A DNA stretch of 64,000 nucleotides from Echiichthys vipera. Lineage: Eukaryota; Chordata; Actinopteri; Perciformes; Trachinidae. A program made the position numbers and the translations under genes. The stretch spans positions 14,379,418 to 14,443,417 of the forward strand of contig OY829667.1 in NCBI GenBank assembly GCA_963691815.1, read 5' to 3'. The stretch's first letter is position 1. Every line of letters starts with the position of its first letter. The notes under the pieces were generated by a model. It searched no databases. It saw only the letters and a list, made by a program, of their open reading frames with translations, and was not told the origin of the DNA. This document shows positions 1 to 29,990 of the stretch, piece by piece.

Positions 1-1848
1 AAGGCCCTAATCAAAGCACATTAACATTTAGTGTTCTTTTGTTTAGTGTCTAAATATAGACTGACCTAACATCAATTGTTGGATCAAAAACCCCCTATGC
101 ACGCAACTGAACAATACTGTGTCTGGAACTATCATTTTATTTAAAGCAATAGTTCAACATTTTGATATTTAGAGGCTGTCCTGTACCCATAAAGTCTTAG
201 ATTGAACTGAATAACCCCGAATGTGGCGCTGACTCTGCAGGGGCTGGTAGCTAAACTATTTCTGGGCATATTTAGCCGTCTTTTTGGCATTGTTTTTGTG
301 GCCAAATGTAAAATGGTGGTTCACTGTTTTGTCTCTGATCCCACAACCATCAGACCCTTTGATGCACACTGTTATCCGGCTATGATTAGGGGGATTTTGG
401 AGTTATGTTTTGAAGATTGAGTACGGGAAAAACTTGTTTTGGGGGGTGTTTCAGAAACTTGAATATACTATTTGGAGAACTCCAATAGGCCCCGGGATAC
501 TGTGGCATTTAAAACACCTCATCCAGGTAAAATGAGCAGTTTCTGCTCTGTCTGAAGGTGTGTTTTTGACCTATACTCGAAAAACATGATAATAAACAAT
601 GCAATTATGGTCTATACGCTAAAATGTTTTTTTTTTTTTGCTGTAGTCTTCCATTACCGGGGATGATAAAATAGAGAAGCTACATTCAGCATCCAGTGTG
701 GATTAGTCATTATTAATCAGCAACAACCGGTTCCAGTTGAGAACTGGTTCCAAATTGTCCATTATAGCAAATTGCTTTTCTTTGACTAAGAAAACGAAAT
801 GAAAACGAATGCAACTATTCTCTCAATTCATTTCCACTGTTTTCAGACTCTTAATAAAGTAATAAAACAGTTGTGTTGATGCTGAAAACCTGTGTAGACC
901 TACCTTTTTTTCCACAAAGAACATTGATCAGGAATCAATAGATAGGGCATAGATAAAGAATCAAACCCATAATAGTCTCACTTAGGCCTTGTATTCCTTT
1001 CCATTCTTCTTAATAATGACATTGCTATCAATAAAATCTTATCACTTCTCATCCCTCAATCCCTCACGTCGGTGTTTCTGTGGTTGATGGCAGAAAACAT
1101 GAATCTAATCCAAAACATCATCAGTAATTGTGCTGGCGTCGCTTTCTTTAACCAGACAGGGAAGTTGAGCCTCTTCCTGACTCAATAGACCAGAGGGCAT
1201 TGCTGCAGCACATGCGTTGTTTTGTGGTGCAATAGATTTTCTTAACTAGAAACACTCCCCTCCTTTGTAATCAACAGCTGAGTGTGACGAGTTCACAACG
1301 CTCTCAAAGTGGTAGTGCATTGTGGAAAATGTAGGAAATCAAGCACACCGGGCAGGCGGGGGGAAAGTTCCTTGGTCCACCAAAAAAACACTTTAAAATA
1401 AAGTACATTATAGCATTTACACGACTCCTGAAAAACTCACCCAGACTCATTAGGAGCAATAATCAGCCTGCAGTCGAGTCTGAAGTGATAAATGGAGCGA
1501 GCTGTGTTTGGGCTTCGCACGGAGAGATGAATGGAGCGCTACAGCTGCCACGACTAGCTAAATATTACACAATGAAACGCACAGATACACACATGCTAAC
1601 TGAGCAGAAGGCCGGAATATGTTAGGAATTTGCTCTCGAGGATGACCAACCTTCACACGGACACACGCACCAAGTTGTTCGCTCAGATACACAGCTGTGT
1701 GTCTAAACACACATTTCACTTCGCATTCACACTCTTTTTCTTCTCGGATCACATGCTGACACATTTGTACGCGTCTCGAGTGAAGATTTGCTTGTGAAGA
1801 ATTGCTTCTGTCACATGCATCTAATGTGCACTGACTTACAAGCCTTTT

Positions 1849-1849
<1 letters not shown>

Positions 1850-1932
<83 letters not shown>
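1850..1932. repeat. (CA)n microsatellite
   Basis: An uninterrupted CA dinucleotide run of about 41 units. It produces spurious His-Thr and Cys-Val open frames on both strands. Confidence 0.97.
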
Positions 1933-1935
<3 letters not shown>

Positions 1936-2981
1936 GTCTTGCTCAACAGGTCAGGATGTTTCTCAAGTCAGGACCTGTAGTCTGCTTTTTGCTGTATGTG
2001 TGTGTGTCTGTCTGTTTTGAGTGTCTGTCTGTTTTGAGTGTGTGTGTGTGTGTGTGTGTTTTACATTACTAGCCAGTGAGAAAATGTGAACTCTTAAAGA
2101 CACACACACACACACACACACACACAGGCGGCAGACAAAGTTGTAGTCTCATTACTGTGGTCTCCACGGAGTCACCATGGTAATGGCAGAATGAAACCAC
2201 GGCCTGTGGGAGAGGAGGTGTGTGTGTGTGCGTGTGTGTGTGATTGTGTGTGTGTTCTGCAGACCTAGAAGTGGTTTATTCCTCCAGGAAGTAAGTTATT
2301 CTCCACAGGCCAATCAGAGGACAAAGTTTGAGACAGAGTTTAATCCAATTGGCCCAACACGTCTGACCCTTTATTACTCGGGGGAGCTGACAGCCAGCAC
2401 GGCGGTGACATCATGGCCGGAGTGAATGAGGAAGACATAAGTGTCAGTACTTGACCCAAGGATAGTGACTTTATGAGTCTGTCTTTGCTGTTTTTGGGGG
2501 TGGAAATATGGGGATAACATGGACAAAACAAACAGTCATAGATTCAGACAGGGAATAACAGGAAGAGAGACATAAACAGTTGATGTTTTTGTCTTTCTTA
2601 AAAACATCTTAAGAGAGAGGAAAAAAGAAAATTGTACGCATGCAGAGATGGAGAGAAAGATGAGGAGGATAACGATGTGAGATGAGTGACATAGATGTAG
2701 TAAGAAAGCTTGGGGACTGAGTGCTGGGCTAAACAAATATTTACAATGCGCCCCCCTGTGTTTATGGCTAGGTTTATGACCACACTCTCCTCCTCTCATC
2801 CATCCCTCCCACTTCTCTTGATTCGTCTTCACTTCCAGACCACGCTATCCTTTGGTTAAGGGTGCCGTTGGGTCCTTGCTTGCAGTTATGCACTGTAGTA
2901 CAATTATTTTCCTATCTCCTCTGTGTGTGTTTTACTTGTTTGCATATGTGTGGATGCATACTGACGGTGTTTGTGTTGCAG

Positions 2982-3008
2982 TATCAGTCAAGCAAATCTA
3001 CTCCTAAG
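2982..3008 (+). other. Candidate 27-nt in-frame microexon
   Basis: A TTGCAG acceptor-like end is followed by nine sense codons (YQSSKSTPK) and then a GTGTGT donor-like start. Twenty-seven nucleotides would keep the phase-0 junction that precedes the 3991 exon. I know of no such insert in PLC-beta proteins, and the donor is simply the start of a GT microsatellite, so chance is quite possible. Confidence 0.2.
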
Positions 3009-3076
3009 GTGTGTGTGTGCGTGTGCGCGTGAGCGTGCGTGTGCGTGTGTGTGTATGTGTGTGTGTGTGTGTGTGC
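3009..3076. repeat. Imperfect (GT)n microsatellite
   Basis: GT-rich run with GC interruptions and one TATG interruption. Confidence 0.9.
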
Positions 3077-3440
3077 GCTAGGAGTTCTTCAAAAGTTCTC
3101 TCTCTCTCTGTTTTCCATACTCTCACTCGAGTACACAGAGTTCATGTCAGTGGATGTGTTTTATGTCTAGAAAAGCAGAGGAGTCTGATAACTGATAGAT
3201 AAAGGTGGATTTAATGGAAGGAGAAAGGCTAGATGGAGCAAAAAGGCACCAAAAAAACACTTCTGTTCCATTAGTGTTTCTGCTCGTTGCTTCTTGCGTA
3301 AATTGCAAAGAGTAGAAAATGTTGATATACAACTGGTCTGTCATGTCACCATGGTGCATAAACATGAAGTACATTTCCTGTTCACTGTGTCTTTGTAGAA
3401 GTGTCATTAATTATTATTTTCATTAAGTTTCACCTGTAAG

Positions 3441-3790
3441 TTGGGCTGGGCGATATGACAATGTATATCATCAAAGCTATATAAAAATGTCTATTGCATA
3501 TATTTTTCTATATTGTTTGTATCGCAATGTCGAAAAAGCAGTGGCAGAAGTGCAGTTTGGTAATATTCACATTATTTGGGGAAAGCTTTAAGTTTGGCTC
3601 GTTGTTTATTTTGCGCTAAAGTTCTTAATAAAATGAGAAAATATTAGTATTTTGTATTTAATTCACACAGGAGTATACACAAATATGCTTTACCGTGTGG
3701 TTATTTCATATTGACTATTTATTTATTGAATTGTCAGAAAACAAGCTATATTGTAATCGTTATGGAGACATGAAATAACCTACAAAATGT
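3441..3790. repeat. AT-rich interspersed repeat starting GGGCTGGGCGATATG
   Basis: The opening GGGCTGGGCGATAT is a start I associate with a dispersed teleost repeat. The following sequence is AT-rich with no coding potential. A weaker match (GGGCTGCATGATAT) occurs near 34267. The right boundary is approximate. Confidence 0.4.
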
Positions 3791-3990
3791 TTGGGAAGGA
3801 GTGCTTCCTGGACTCAAAAAGAGTTAGACTGAGGTGTCTTTGGATCAGGATACATTTACCAAAGCACAAAGAAAACTGATAATACCACAGATCAATCAAT
3901 ATCAAGCACAGATTGCCTTGGAAATGTATTTCTCTCACACTCCAATTCATCAAGTGATTGACATTAACTGCATCTCTCTCTGTCCTTTAG

Positions 3991-21387
<17,397 letters not shown>

Positions 21388-22415
21388 AATTATTACTTGT
21401 AAAAAGAAACAATGCATACATTCAGCTGGGGTCTATAATGATTATAATGTGGGATAGCGATGATATTAATTATTAACTAATTTTATTCCTTTTTTTATTA
21501 CAGACAGTTTTGTTCTTGTCTACAGAGCTATATTATTTTTTATCTTGTCGTTTTTGTCAGATGCACATCATGCCTTTTGTTGGAAGATCTCATAAGAATC
21601 ATAACCAAAGTTTTTTTTTTTTACATTTTCCTCTCTGTCTGTATTTTAATGGCATATCCTTTGATCCCTTTTCTCTTCATCATCATTCGTTCTTGTCTGG
21701 TCAGTGAGCTTTGCTATGGTTTCGCGTAACTGCAAGCTCTGAGTTTGCACTGTTTTTGCTAAAGCTTCCTGTTTGTAACAGCTTTAATCTCTCTTTTTTT
21801 TTTTTTTTTTTTTTTTACTTTTTGGAAACTCTCAAATGTGTACGGAGGAGAGGAGCAGGGTTAGAAAAAGGCTGCCTTTGTTCAGGAAATTTTGTAACAT
21901 GCATATAGTTGGCCAAAGCGATTATCATAATGGTAAGAAAAAGTAATTATCATTTCAAATGTTTGATATTTTGTTAGTAGCAACGTAAGACCAACAGCAT
22001 TGTGTCATAATGGCCTCATAACTTACAAATACAGCTACAAATAATGGTCATAAACCACACAACCAACCATTTTGCATGTTTAGAAACGTATTTTCCAGAA
22101 TTGAGTATCAACAGGGAATATGAGGGACATTTTTTTTAGAGACTTCAAAAAAAAAAAGGTTTAAAAAATGTAAGTTTTAACTGTAATGGCAGTAACTCAC
22201 CAGCAGGTGTTGCTACAGCCTTAGCTGATATTATAATCTGGTGGTTTGAGCCTTCCACTCATCTAGACTGATTATCCTATTGTACCATACCCCAACACAC
22301 ACTCTCACACCTGTCTCAGCAGGATTTGCAACTTCATTATTTGGGATAAAGTCTCTGGCCTTTAACCTCCAATCAAAGTCCAGCCAAGGTTGCATTGGGG
22401 GACATCATCTGGCTA

Positions 22416-22615
<200 letters not shown>

Positions 22616-24580
22616 AAAGAAGGGAGGGTTTTAGTGATGTAACACACACATACAGTTTATTGATTCAGTGTCATAAAGCCTTTAAAATCCTCATCCCATC
22701 CAATCTATCCCATTTGAGAAACAACATACACACCTTAGGAAATAACACGTTTAACATGTAATTGTACAAATATTGCCGATTTCCAAACTCTATAAGGTTA
22801 TTTGTGTGTTTCCAGGAGTTAATCTCTTGATGAAACATCTGCTCTTTCCTACTAAAGGGAAAGATTCTACTCAGTGGGTGTGTGTGTCCATGTTGTAAAC
22901 TGTAAAAATCCACTCATATTTGTTGTCTGAATCACCAAATGAGGCTATTCCTTCACATTTGAAACGCAACACTGTAGATCTGCCCAAATTAGGATTATTT
23001 CAGTGTTTGATAATGTGGTAAGAAGTCCTGTCAAAGCTCAGGTGACAGCTTAATGCTTTAATTTCACTGAAGCCTCAAAATTCAAAGAGTTACCTCTTAT
23101 TGCCATTAGGGGCTAGCATGTGTCGCTAAGAAAAACAGTTCAGTTCTCCTGTGTAAATTTGATTTACAAACACCCCACACAGTACCCTCAGTGTGTCCAT
23201 TTAAGCCAAATACTGAATGTAGTGCAGAAACGGTACTTTAAGTTAAAATGATGTGTTTTTGTCTCTGCTGAAGCTTCCGCGCTTTATATTTTCATCCATT
23301 CCTGAGGGACTTTTAAAAAAATGTTTTTTTACACGCAATGTTTTTTTTCATTCTTGTCTTCTTTGAGGGGTAAAATGAAATGATGCCACTCTGTGTCTAT
23401 GTATTCTGTACATGCTTAGTTTTATGTGAATTTTACTACTGACCACAAGTGCTGAAGAGGGATGGAGGTCGGCAGGGGGAAGAAACTAAGTCAATTCAAT
23501 TACTACTTTTTCGCAAAGAAAAGATTTGAAATTAGATAAGTGTCTTGTCCTCTTCCACCTCCCTCCTTCGGTGAGCGCTGGCTGCCTGTCTGTCTGACTA
23601 TCTCCCCCTCACACAAATGTCCTTGTAAACTATCATCTATTTAAATGGAATTTTAACAACTTTTTCTTTTGTGGTTATTTAAGTTTGTATTGATGGAAGA
23701 AATGATCCATTTGTTCAATTAACAATTTGAAGAGTGGAAAAGGTTGGTCATATATCAAACCCCCAGATTCAGTATGTGCATCATTTCAAAGCATTTTAAA
23801 TCATCAGCTCATGAAGCTTAAAGATGAAATTGTTGGTTTAACTTAAAGGCCATTAGCACGACAGCAGCAACAAATGGATTGGATCAGCACTTTGTTGAAA
23901 TGAATTCGCTGATCATTTACCAGCCTGTTCACCTCTGGCTGCCCTGCACTCAGTGTGCCACTCTGCATACTCTATGGAAATGGTTTTGCTTATTTTGGAC
24001 ACTAATGTATACAGTGTGATTTTATGGACTGGAGGTGAAACATCCACCAATCTTCTCCAATCGAAAAGGTTAATTTCCTGAAAAAACACATGTCTTTACA
24101 TTCCTCGCGGGCCGTCTGCTCTTATGGTTGAGGTGGTCCGATCCATTCCAAGTCCAGTGGCAAGTATTCAAAGTGAGATTTGTCAATTATTCCCAGGTAC
24201 TTCCAAGTTTTTTCATTCTCATATTTTATTCCGTTTTACTACAACCCCTTTCAGCTGAGCCTCTTTTCATGTTTCAAAGCACTTTTCATGCACATTCTAA
24301 GTTTGTGTTGCTTGTTAAACATCTCTGGTTTCTGTGAAATAGACATCAATACAACCAGTTTCCAGTGATTTTTACTTTCTGTGTTAAGTTACAGTGGTTA
24401 TTTATTTTTTATGAGATTTAGTGGTCGTCGGCAAAAGAGTTGTCAAGCACATTTTGACATTTACTTTCTTTTATATTTGGTGCCATTCCTACAGATACTA
24501 ATGAGGAAAAGAGTAAAAGAAGTAAAAAAAAAAAAAAAAAGTAGTTCAGATATCTTAAGTTAGGCTTTTACTTAACAAAC

Positions 24581-24586
24581 AATAAA
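24581..24586 (+). terminator. Candidate plcb3 polyadenylation signal
   Basis: AATAAA followed by a GT/T-rich stretch (TGTTGTTGCTTTTAG). First canonical hexamer I see downstream of the plcb3 stop. Confidence 0.35.
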
Positions 24587-24872
24587 TACATGTTGTTGCT
24601 TTTAGATAGCAGCCATTGATATTAAATGTAGATGTACAGTGTCTTCATAGATCAGGAAACAAAAGATGTTAATACTGCAAGATTAATTCACATGAACTGT
24701 ATGGACTATACGTTTGTAGTGGGAGATATCAGAGGTCTTTCTAGTTTAAATCAGTCGAATATGGGTTCATGGAGTACATGTCATTTTGGTATGACAAGAA
24801 CTTCCACCCCAATGATCACTTACCTTTAAGCTCCGAGAATGGAAAGTAATGCTAAAATGTCTATAAGCAGCT

Positions 24873-25290
24873 TTAAAAGTCCCATATTATGCTTATTTTC
24901 CTACTTGTATTTTGGGTATCTACTAGAACATGTTTACATGCTTTAAAGTTCAAAAACATTATTATTCTCATTCTGTCTGTCTGAATGTACCTATAACCAC
25001 CCTCTGTCTGAAGCGCTCCGTTTCAGAGTCTGTCTCTCTTTAATCCCCCCTGACTGGTCAGTGTTTCCAGAACTTCTGCATCTGCACTGTTTCTGCACCA
25101 TCATTGCAGCAGGGGAATGACTCTAACAGCACTGTAGCAGCACTTTCTATCCATATATACAGTAGTACAGTTGTGACATCACAACCGTACAGAAGTCCTG
25201 GCGGCTTGTTTAAAGGCATGGTTTTTGAATACGGGCTGTGTGTATTGTTGACCGATGATTGAGCATTTTTATATGCAGTATAGAGCTTTA
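24873..25290 (+). mobile_element. Family A MITE-like element, copy 3 (uninterrupted)
   Basis: Starts AAAAGTCCCATATTATGC and passes through TTACATGCTTTAAAGTTC, TTTCTGCACCATCATTGCAG, TGTGACATCACAACCGTACA and TGAATACGGGCTGTGTG. It lacks the insertions seen in copies 1 and 4, so it shows the empty sites. The right terminus has decayed. Confidence 0.7.
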
Positions 25291-27514
25291 ATACGCATTG
25301 TAAGTTAGACATATTTAAGGATTTGATTGATAAGATCTATAATTTAAAAATTACATTAAATGTCACAGTTAAATATATTCCTTTATGGCTGTTGATTGAT
25401 TTCAGACTCAATATTATTATTTTGGATGAAATGATTGTGTGTCATAGAAACTCAGTGATGAACCCAGTCTGCAATGTATGCAATTCCCTAAATTATTCAC
25501 AATTGAACAAATATATTTCTGACTCCACATTCCTCATCTGCTCTCCTCCACTGCAACACAAATGAACGGGGAGTTTCTTACACAAAGGAAGATGGTAAGA
25601 AGAATTGGGAGTGAGGAGACTTTACATGTTCGAGACCCTTAAAAGTATGATTTACTAATAATAACAGTTAAGTAAGCAGTGATACACGCTGAAAAAAAGT
25701 ACTAAATTGTTCAAATGTGTCATTTTTGAGGATGACACAGATGTATTTTTCTCTGTAAAACATTTAAAGGAACTTTTGGTTGCTATTGGAAGGGAGCTGG
25801 AAATCCTCCAAAGAACTACTGAGCGTTTTTTTTTTTACAGTTACATCCATCTGTAATTACATTGTATTACTTAACATACGACATGCTTAATCATTATTAT
25901 ATGCACAGTACACATATTGCTATCTCCCAGTCACATAGTTAACCCCAGACTCAGTACTTTTGTCAGGCTTGTGCAAAATGGGTCAAACTCCCAGAGGCCA
26001 TGAAGAAAAGACATTTTGAATTGGGATATTTTTTTACTTACACTGTAAACCATGACACAAAAAACACTGACATCGATTGATTTTTCTCCAGTACATGCTT
26101 AGATTGGCCTGTGTGCTTTGCTTTGGCACACAGAGAGTGGAGAGAGAAGTGCCTATACGCCGTTAGCTAGTTTCCTTCCCACCAGAATGGAGCCTGGAGG
26201 TTGTTTCTTGTCAGTTGTGAGCTTTAACCTCTGTTATTTCTGTCCCGTTTATGTTGAAAACACTATCATAGTCTGACGCAAACTCAGCAACATACCATTA
26301 GACACGATGCTCTCTTCAGCGTTACACACGAACACTCCTTGACTCTCATTAGACATTTGGTGTGACTAGTCTCCCCCAGGCCCACCCTGAGGCCTCTGGC
26401 TGTCATGTCTTCTCTCCCTCTCTTTTTCCTCCCCTCTCTACCCCACTGTCCCACTTCCTTCTCTTCTTCTTTCACATTTAGGAGACCATCTCTTACTTCT
26501 GGACTAGTTCAATTAATTCAAATCAGCAGTCATGTTTGTGCACTTTCAGACAGTGAAGGAAGCATGCAATACGCATTAGATATGATATGTCGTGAGTTTT
26601 GATGATACCGTATATGTATATGTGAATATGATTGTTGGATATATGGAAATACTATACAATGATCCAGATGTAATAATTTTGTTCATTATAATATAAAGTG
26701 TATGAATGAACATTCGGTAATAAATTTCCAGTTACAGAGCTGAACCTCGGCTATCTGTGTGGGTGTTTGTGTGTGTGTGTGTGCGTGTCTGCGTGCGTGC
26801 GTGCGTGTGTGTGTGTGTGTGTGTGTTTGTATGTGTGTGCGTGCGTGCGTGAGTGTGTGTGTGTAAGGCTATATGGGAGATGTTGTTATATTATATGTGT
26901 GTTTATCCATACATGCTTGTTGGATAAATAGACAGCCAGAAATAAAAAGGTGTGTGTGTGTGCGTGTGCGTGTGCGTGTGCGTGTGCGTGCGTGCGTGTG
27001 TGTGTGTGTGTGTGTGTGTGTTTGTGTGTGTGTGAGAGAGAGAGAGATGGACTTTCATTTTCATCTCTACATTTGTCATTTTTGTCATGAATGTGGTTGC
27101 TTGAATTCAAAGAGTTTTTCCCACAGCATTTCAGGCTTTCTGTGCACTTAGCTCCTATCTATTTGTAATGAAAATGTCTATTATTTAACACTTTTTGCTA
27201 TGTAATGTGCTTTCAGTTTATTCAGAATGACAGCCTGATTTTGGGGGCACATATCAAGTACAGACCAAACTCAGCAAAACTAGATTCAAACTGCACAGCA
27301 TCCCATATGGAAGTACTATTAAGTAAGAAACTAGCTGTGTCTGCTTTGTTCATACTACACACTTATATACAATTCCACTGTAGTATAAATCTGGACTCCT
27401 GATGGACTCATTGGACAGCTGTTTTGGATCAAAACTGGAGAAGACATGGGGACTGGGACACTAATACACTGCAACAACTGAAAAAAGTAAGTAAAAGTAA
27501 ATAGTTTGTTTAAA
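25291..27514. other. Intergenic DNA
   Basis: No coding exon recognised. Contains GT/GC-rich microsatellites at 26754-26866 and 26950-27044 and otherwise AT-rich unique sequence. Confidence 0.5.
26754..27044. repeat. Complex GT / GCGT microsatellite cluster
   Basis: Two blocks of GT with GTGC and GTGCGT interruptions (26754-26866 and 26950-27032), ending in GA units; about 80 bp of unique sequence lies between. Confidence 0.9.
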
Positions 27515-28040
27515 ACAGTCATAATAAAGTCATAATATAATATGTCCAAAAAATGCTTAAATAACTCTTAGATAGTGTGTCTTAGCACGTCATGGCATAG
27601 GTGGCTGGGAAAAAATCAAGAAAAGTCATAGTATAATAAAAAAAAAGTCAAAATATAGAATTTCTGGGAAAAAAAACAGTCCTAGCCTAGTTTGTGGGAA
27701 AAGCAAAAAAAAAGTGATAGTATGAGATGTTAAGTCCAAAACATGTGAATATATTATGTCCAAAAAATAATTAAAACAGTCATAGGATAGCCTGTCTAAA
27801 GCAGTCATGGCATTGTTTCTTTGAAAGCGTCATAGAAATTCATAGAAAGGTGTGTCCAAAAAATAAGCCAAAAAAATAAAAAAAATAATTCATAGTATAG
27901 TATCTTGAAAAAAAAGCAAAAAAAAAAAGTCATAATATGTCCAAAAATGTGTCTAAAGCAGTCATGGCATCTTTTATTGGAAAAAGTAAGGAAAAGTCAC
28001 AGTAAAGTGTCAAAAAATAATGTAGTATACTATCTTGACC
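27515..28040. repeat. Degenerate AT-rich minisatellite
   Basis: Repeated blocks of the type GTCATAGTATAG, TGTCCAAAAAATAA and TCTAAAGCAGTCATGGCAT, separated by A-runs, recur with variable spacing. The ancestral unit appears to be a few tens of bases. Confidence 0.65.
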
Positions 28041-29440
28041 TGTAGGTGTTTGATCCATATAATGATGATGATGATGACTCACTTACACGTGCACACACAC
28101 TCACACCTACAGACACTCACATGCCTCATGTAAACACACAGCTTTACTCAGCAAAGCAAGGACATGTCACAATAAGCTGCTGCAGTATCCCACTGGTGGC
28201 TCATACAGTAGACCAGACAACGGCTTTATCCCCACACTCTCCCTTCTTATTTATCCTCCCTCGCTACCTCTCATCCCTCTCTCGCCCCTCGCTGTTGCTC
28301 GACAGGGTCGTAAAGGTTCGTTTGAGAATATAATCCATCACAGATCGTTGATTACCTGCTGCAAATCCTCAGTAATCAGCGACACAATAGAACCTCGGAG
28401 GAGGCAATTGGTTGGGGAGATTATGGACATTTTCATCCAGGCTCAGTAATTCTGTATTCTGATTCATCACCTGCGTCATTTCCAAATGTCCTTACCTCAT
28501 GAACCAGTGCATCATGTCACCTGGGAAATTGGTTCCACATCTCCATTCTATATCACACAATCATTGTCTTCTCTCTAATCATCTTCAGATCTCCAAATGT
28601 AACTACTTTATTCATTCGCTTTCTTCTTTTCTCCATACTTCTGCTGCATCCTCTTTTTTTTAGATCTTAGCAAAACTCTTCTTCTTTAGCCCCCTCTCCA
28701 AACACTCTCCCTCCTCTCGGTCCAAACTGACTTTAATCCCACCAAGAAAAACACATCAGTTCACTCTCATCCTTCTCCCTCTTACTTAACGGACCCTTTC
28801 CTCTTTTCCTCCTGTCTCATCTCATTTCTTCTCTTCCTCCTTTATCCCTACTGTTTGCTAGAAGTCTGGTCAATCCTCTCCCCATTGCAGCCACCATGCT
28901 CTGTTCTCTCTTCTCTGTTCTCTGTGATTGCAAAGCGCTTTTTCTTTTTATCCCCCTTCTTTCTGTCATTTTATCCCCTCATCATCTCACTTCAGTCTAT
29001 CTTCTCTCTCTTTTTATCCCTCTTTACTCGCTGACATTGCTGTTTGTTTTTATCCTTTCACAATTCTCTAAACTGTGCTGGACATCCTCTTATATCCATC
29101 CTCTCATTGAATTGACCTCTTTCATCCTCCATTTTTTTTTTTCATTATATGATTGTTACGTAAGGATCTTAAAACCATTTTACTGGACTGTTCAAACCAC
29201 TCTCATCAATATTTAATTCTAATAATGGACCAAATTAATATATGTAATGTGACAGATGTTATTATTATTATTCGTTAGCGACTAGCAGGTGGAGCTTTAG
29301 CAGCTGAAGAGCGTATATTTCCCTCAGGAGTTGGTGGAGACCAAAGCAGAGATAAAAGGCGACTCAATATGAGACCTCCATTCTTCATGTTGCCAAAAAC
29401 CTACATATAATTCAACGTTCAAATTCCCCTTTAGTTTGCA
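28041..29440. other. Intergenic pyrimidine-rich DNA
   Basis: Rich in TCTTC/CCTCC words (28570-29150), giving spurious hydrophobic ORFs. At 29265-29345 a dispersed repeat shares CTCAGGAGTTGGTGGAGACC with 4870-4890. No gene seen. Confidence 0.5.
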
Positions 29441-29990
29441 GTTTACATCGCTTTCGCCTTGGCTTTATTTCACTTTGTCGTTTGGCCAGAATTTCTTCCG
29501 ATTTGGCACAAATGTCCACTTGAACTCAAGGATGAATTTTGTAGGTCAAAAGTTATAGTTGGGGTGGCTGGTGGCACAGTGGTTAGAGCAGTTGCCCCAT
29601 GTAAAGTGCCTGAAGGTCCTTGAGGCAGCGGCTGCAGGTTCGACTCCGAGCTGCGGCCCTTTGCTGCATGTCTCCCCCTCTCTCTCTCACCCCATTTCCT
29701 GTCTGTCCTTTATAATAAAGGCTTGAAAAACTGCCAAAAAAAAAAAAATCACTGTGATCTCACAAAATGCTTTTTTTGGGCTGTTACTCAAGATTTCCCA
29801 AGTTATTTTATGAAAACATTTCACACAAATGTCTTCTAGGATAAAATGAAGTGGTGACAGTCTCTATCCAAGTGTGTACAGACATGGATGTAAACTGCAG
29901 CTTGACTGGTTGGCAGATCCGTCACTCATCCTTAGTGTCAAATAGCTGCCTGCATGCAGCTGTAGTGGCAGATAAGACGGCTCTATAAAT
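29441..29990 (+). repeat. Dispersed repeat split by a SINE
   Basis: TTTGGCCAGAATTTCTTCCG, TTTGGCACAAATGTCCACTT and AAGGATGAATTTTGTAGGTC before the SINE, then CACTGTGATCTCACAAAATG after it, follow the order of a common teleost repeat, so the SINE at 29563-29748 lies inside it. Confidence 0.5.
29563..29748 (+). mobile_element. tRNA-derived SINE, family S1, forward
   Basis: Box A-like TGGCACAGTGG (about 29572) and box B GGTTCGACTCC (29637-29647) mark a tRNA-like head. The body includes GGCCCTTTGCTGCATGTCTC and TTTCCTGTCTGTCCTTTATA, then AATAAAGGCTTGAAAAACTG and an A-tail. A reversed copy of the same family lies at 43792-43972. Confidence 0.85.

Larger units (their letters stand above)
1..3990 (+). 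other. Intron or upstream DNA before the first visible plcb3 exon
   Basis: No exon matching the PLC-beta N-terminus (start codon and the first roughly 60 PH-domain residues) is visible here, so the missing 5' exons should lie upstream of base 1 and this stretch is probably intron. It contains a (CA)n tract at 1850-1932, smaller GT/CA tracts at 2040-2060, 2100-2126 and 3009-3076, and an AT-rich interspersed repeat beginning at 3441. Open frames in the region are driven by microsatellites or are short and unconserved. Confidence 0.6.

Noticed and set aside
1558..2072. Frames rich in Cys-Val or His-Thr on both strands
   Set aside because: Created by the (CA)n tract at 1850-1932.
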